Source: Candidatus Kuenenia stuttgartensis (lineage in GTDB: Bacteria; Planctomycetota; Planctomycetia; Pirellulales; UBA1268). Taken from it: a stretch of DNA of 34,105 nucleotides. The notes beneath the pieces were generated by a model. It saw nothing but the letters and a program-made list of their open reading frames with translations. It searched no databases and had not been told where the DNA came from. The stretch covers positions 1-34,105 of the forward strand of contig CAMCYH010000028.1 in assembly GCA_945883745.1 (NCBI GenBank). Reading direction: 5' to 3'. Shown here one piece after another: positions 32,877-34,105 of the stretch; position 1 is the stretch's first letter; every line of letters starts with the position of its first letter. The translations under genes and the position numbers were made by a program.

Positions 32877-34105
32877 TCATGGTTTGGCAGCCTCGGCCGG
32901 CAGCAGTGAAAGCCGAAACTTCCCGAGCGTGTGCTGGCCGTCGGCATACTGCTGGTCGATTGTGATCGTGAGGGGCGCACCGGGAGGCAGCTTCACAGCG
33001 GCCGGGATCTCGAAGGTGGCATGGTGTTCCTTGCCGGTACCACCAGCGATGGCCCAGCCCGTGGCCGGCTTGTCGTCGATCGCGCCAGCCGCGGTAAAGT
33101 TGGGCTGCTCATAGTCAGCCTTCGCTGCCACAAATTTCACCGCCGTCGGCGTGTCCGGCTTGCCAGGGACGCCGTGCATCAGACTGAACGTGCTGACAAC
33201 GAAGTTACCGTTGCCGGCGCGGCCCGGGCCTTGGGAAGGCAGGCTCGGGTCGGGCAGCACCGTCAGGCGAATCGTCCGTGGCTCCACGCCCTCAGGCACC
33301 GCCGCCTTGATCGTGTACGTGTCTTTTGCGAGCGGGCCTGTGACGGTGATGATTCCGTCGGCCGCAATGGCACTGGTGGCCCCTGCCATGCTTGTGAAGG
33401 CAGTGGGCACCAAGGGCTTGCCAGCTGCCGGAGCCGGAGTGGCCGCGGGTGCAGGCGCAGGCTTGGCCGCCGGTGCCGGTGCAGGCTTGGGTGCAGGTGT
33501 AGGTGCAGGTTTGGGTGCCGGTGCCGGTGCCGGCTTGGCCGCAGGTGCAGGCGGAGGAACCGGAGTGGTGGGAGCCGGCGGCGTCGCAGGAGCAGGAGCC
33601 GGGGGCGGGGGCGGGGGCGGCAGGAGCTTTGCAGCAGGAACAGCCACGAGCTTCGCCCCCGAATGCGTGCCCACCAGCAGCTGCTTGCCATCAGGGGCGA
33701 ATGTCACGCACCATACACTCGATTTCTCGGCGGCAGGCCCCTCCTGTTCCCCGGCGGCGTTTCCATCCCAGAGTTTGATCGCGCCATCGAGACTGCCCGA
33801 CGCCAGCCGGCCACCATCCGACGAGAATGCCACGCTCGTCACCCAATCTTTATGTCCTTTGAGCGTGGCAAGTTCTTTCTTATCGGCGATGCTCCAGAGC
33901 TTCACCGTGCGATCAGCCGCCGCCGTGGCAAGCTTCGCTCCATCCGGAGAAAAGGTGACGGACCACACGGCATCCCCATGGCCCTCGAGCTTGCCCTTCT
34001 CGGTGCCGTTGGCGGCGTCCCAGAGTTTGACGATCTTGTCGCCGCCTCCCGTGGCTAGTGTGCCGCCATCGGGCGAAAACTCGATGGCCGTCACCGGACC
34101 CGCGT
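32877..34105 (-). CDS. WD40 protein with Pro/Ala linker and C-terminal beta-domain, 5' end cut off
   Basis: The frame runs in from the window edge; the apparent GTG at 34094 reads AGPVTAIEFSPDGG-TLATGG, an ordinary mid-propeller blade, so the true start is outside. At least four WD40 units are visible (for example AVWSVTFSPDGAKLATAAAD, GHKDWVTSVAFSSDGGRLAS, KLWD ends). A Pro/Ala/Lys low-complexity linker of about 60 residues follows (coded around 33430-33630). The C-terminal about 190 residues hold DTYTIKAAVPEGVEPRTIRL then GNGNFVVSTFSLMHGV, VKFVAAKADYEQPNFTAAGA, IDDKPATGWAIAG and HHATFEIPAAVKLPPGAPLT. This beta-domain is like the one found in planctomycete DUF1549/DUF1553 cytochrome-type proteins. 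An extracytoplasmic role is likely but unproven. Confidence 0.85.
   Translation of the reverse strand, partial: AGPVTAIEFSPDGGTLATGGGDKIVKLWDAANGTEKGKLEGHGDAVWSVTFSPDGAKLATAAADRTVKLWSIADKKELATLKGHKDWVTSVAFSSDGGRLASGSLDGAIKLWDGNAAGEQEGPAAEKSSVWCVTFAPDGKQLLVGTHSGAKLVAVPAAKLLPPPPPPPAPAPATPPAPTTPVPPPAPAAKPAPAPAPKPAPTPAPKPAPAPAAKPAPAPAATPAPAAGKPLVPTAFTSMAGATSAIAADGIITVTGPLAKDTYTIKAAVPEGVEPRTIRLTVLPDPSLPSQGPGRAGNGNFVVSTFSLMHGVPGKPDTPTAVKFVAAKADYEQPNFTAAGAIDDKPATGWAIAGGTGKEHHATFEIPAAVKLPPGAPLTITIDQQYADGQHTLGKFRLSLLPAEAAKP

Noticed and set aside
33430..33630. GGTGCAGGC-type tandem DNA repeats, considered as a minisatellite or CRISPR-like array
   Set aside because: They are the codons of the Pro/Ala/Lys linker in the WD40 protein; no regular spacer or repeat unit.
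1..34105. tRNA, rRNA, CRISPR, IS element or prophage
   Set aside because: I saw no cloverleaf-like intergenic sequence, no spaced direct repeats, and no transposase, integrase or phage gene.

Overview
This is a GC-rich window of about 34 kb that reads as chromosome from a planctomycete, most likely a Pirellulales-type organism. The assignment is inferred from gene content: two DUF1559 prepilin-like proteins with the [12 protein letters not shown] leader, two DUF1080 secreted proteins, a TIGR03790 protein, VCBS and WD40 remnants, signal-peptide-bearing redoxins, and several long lineage-type hypotheticals. There is no rRNA, tRNA, CRISPR array or intact mobile element. Everything looks chromosomal apart from one rearrangement scar near 4.6 kb.

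Region 1 (1-6.7 kb) is an accessory, surface-directed region. It holds a DUF1559 prepilin cut by the window edge, a divergent NarL/LuxR-type response regulator, a secreted thioredoxin-like protein, a 5'-truncated beta-helix protein abutting VCBS and binding-domain fragments, and two divergent DUF1080 genes. A 17-bp motif, TGGCCA-N2-TGGCCAATA, occurs once upstream of the response regulator and once between the DUF1080 genes. It is the best candidate operator here.

Region 2 (6.7-16.9 kb) has a roughly 1350-residue protein of unknown function, a PQQ-like beta-propeller protein, and a minus-strand cell-envelope cluster. In transcription order that cluster is: M28/glutaminyl-cyclase-like peptidase, lipoyl-fold protein lacking its acceptor lysine, Lnt apolipoprotein N-acyltransferase, membrane-anchored coiled-coil protein, 49-residue one-helix membrane protein, and MtfA-like zinc peptidase. 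The first three are separated by 3 nt or overlap by 4 nt.

Region 3 (17.0-26.2 kb) contains a second DUF1559 prepilin divergent from a TIGR03790 protein. It also contains a minus-strand pair (secreted thioredoxin-trypsin fusion, then a histidine phosphatase) and a plus-strand set of metG, a universal stress protein and an EpmA-like EF-P lysyltransferase. Between metG and the stress gene lies a strongly paired potential RNA structure (16-bp outer stem, two inner hairpins, T-rich tail). The stress gene has an 11-nt perfect Shine-Dalgarno match.

Region 4 (26.2-34.1 kb) is a compact minus-strand run: WD40 protein (cut by the window edge), conserved hypothetical, thiS, thiG, hisF, pilT-like ATPase, a GspE/PilB-like protein with eroded ATPase motifs and N-terminal membrane segments, CvpA-like membrane protein, and a small membrane hypothetical. 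From thiG onward almost every junction is a 1-, 4- or 14-nt overlap, so translation is probably coupled. Pairing an intact PilT-type ATPase with a membrane-anchored pseudo-ATPase is the most system-like novelty in the window.
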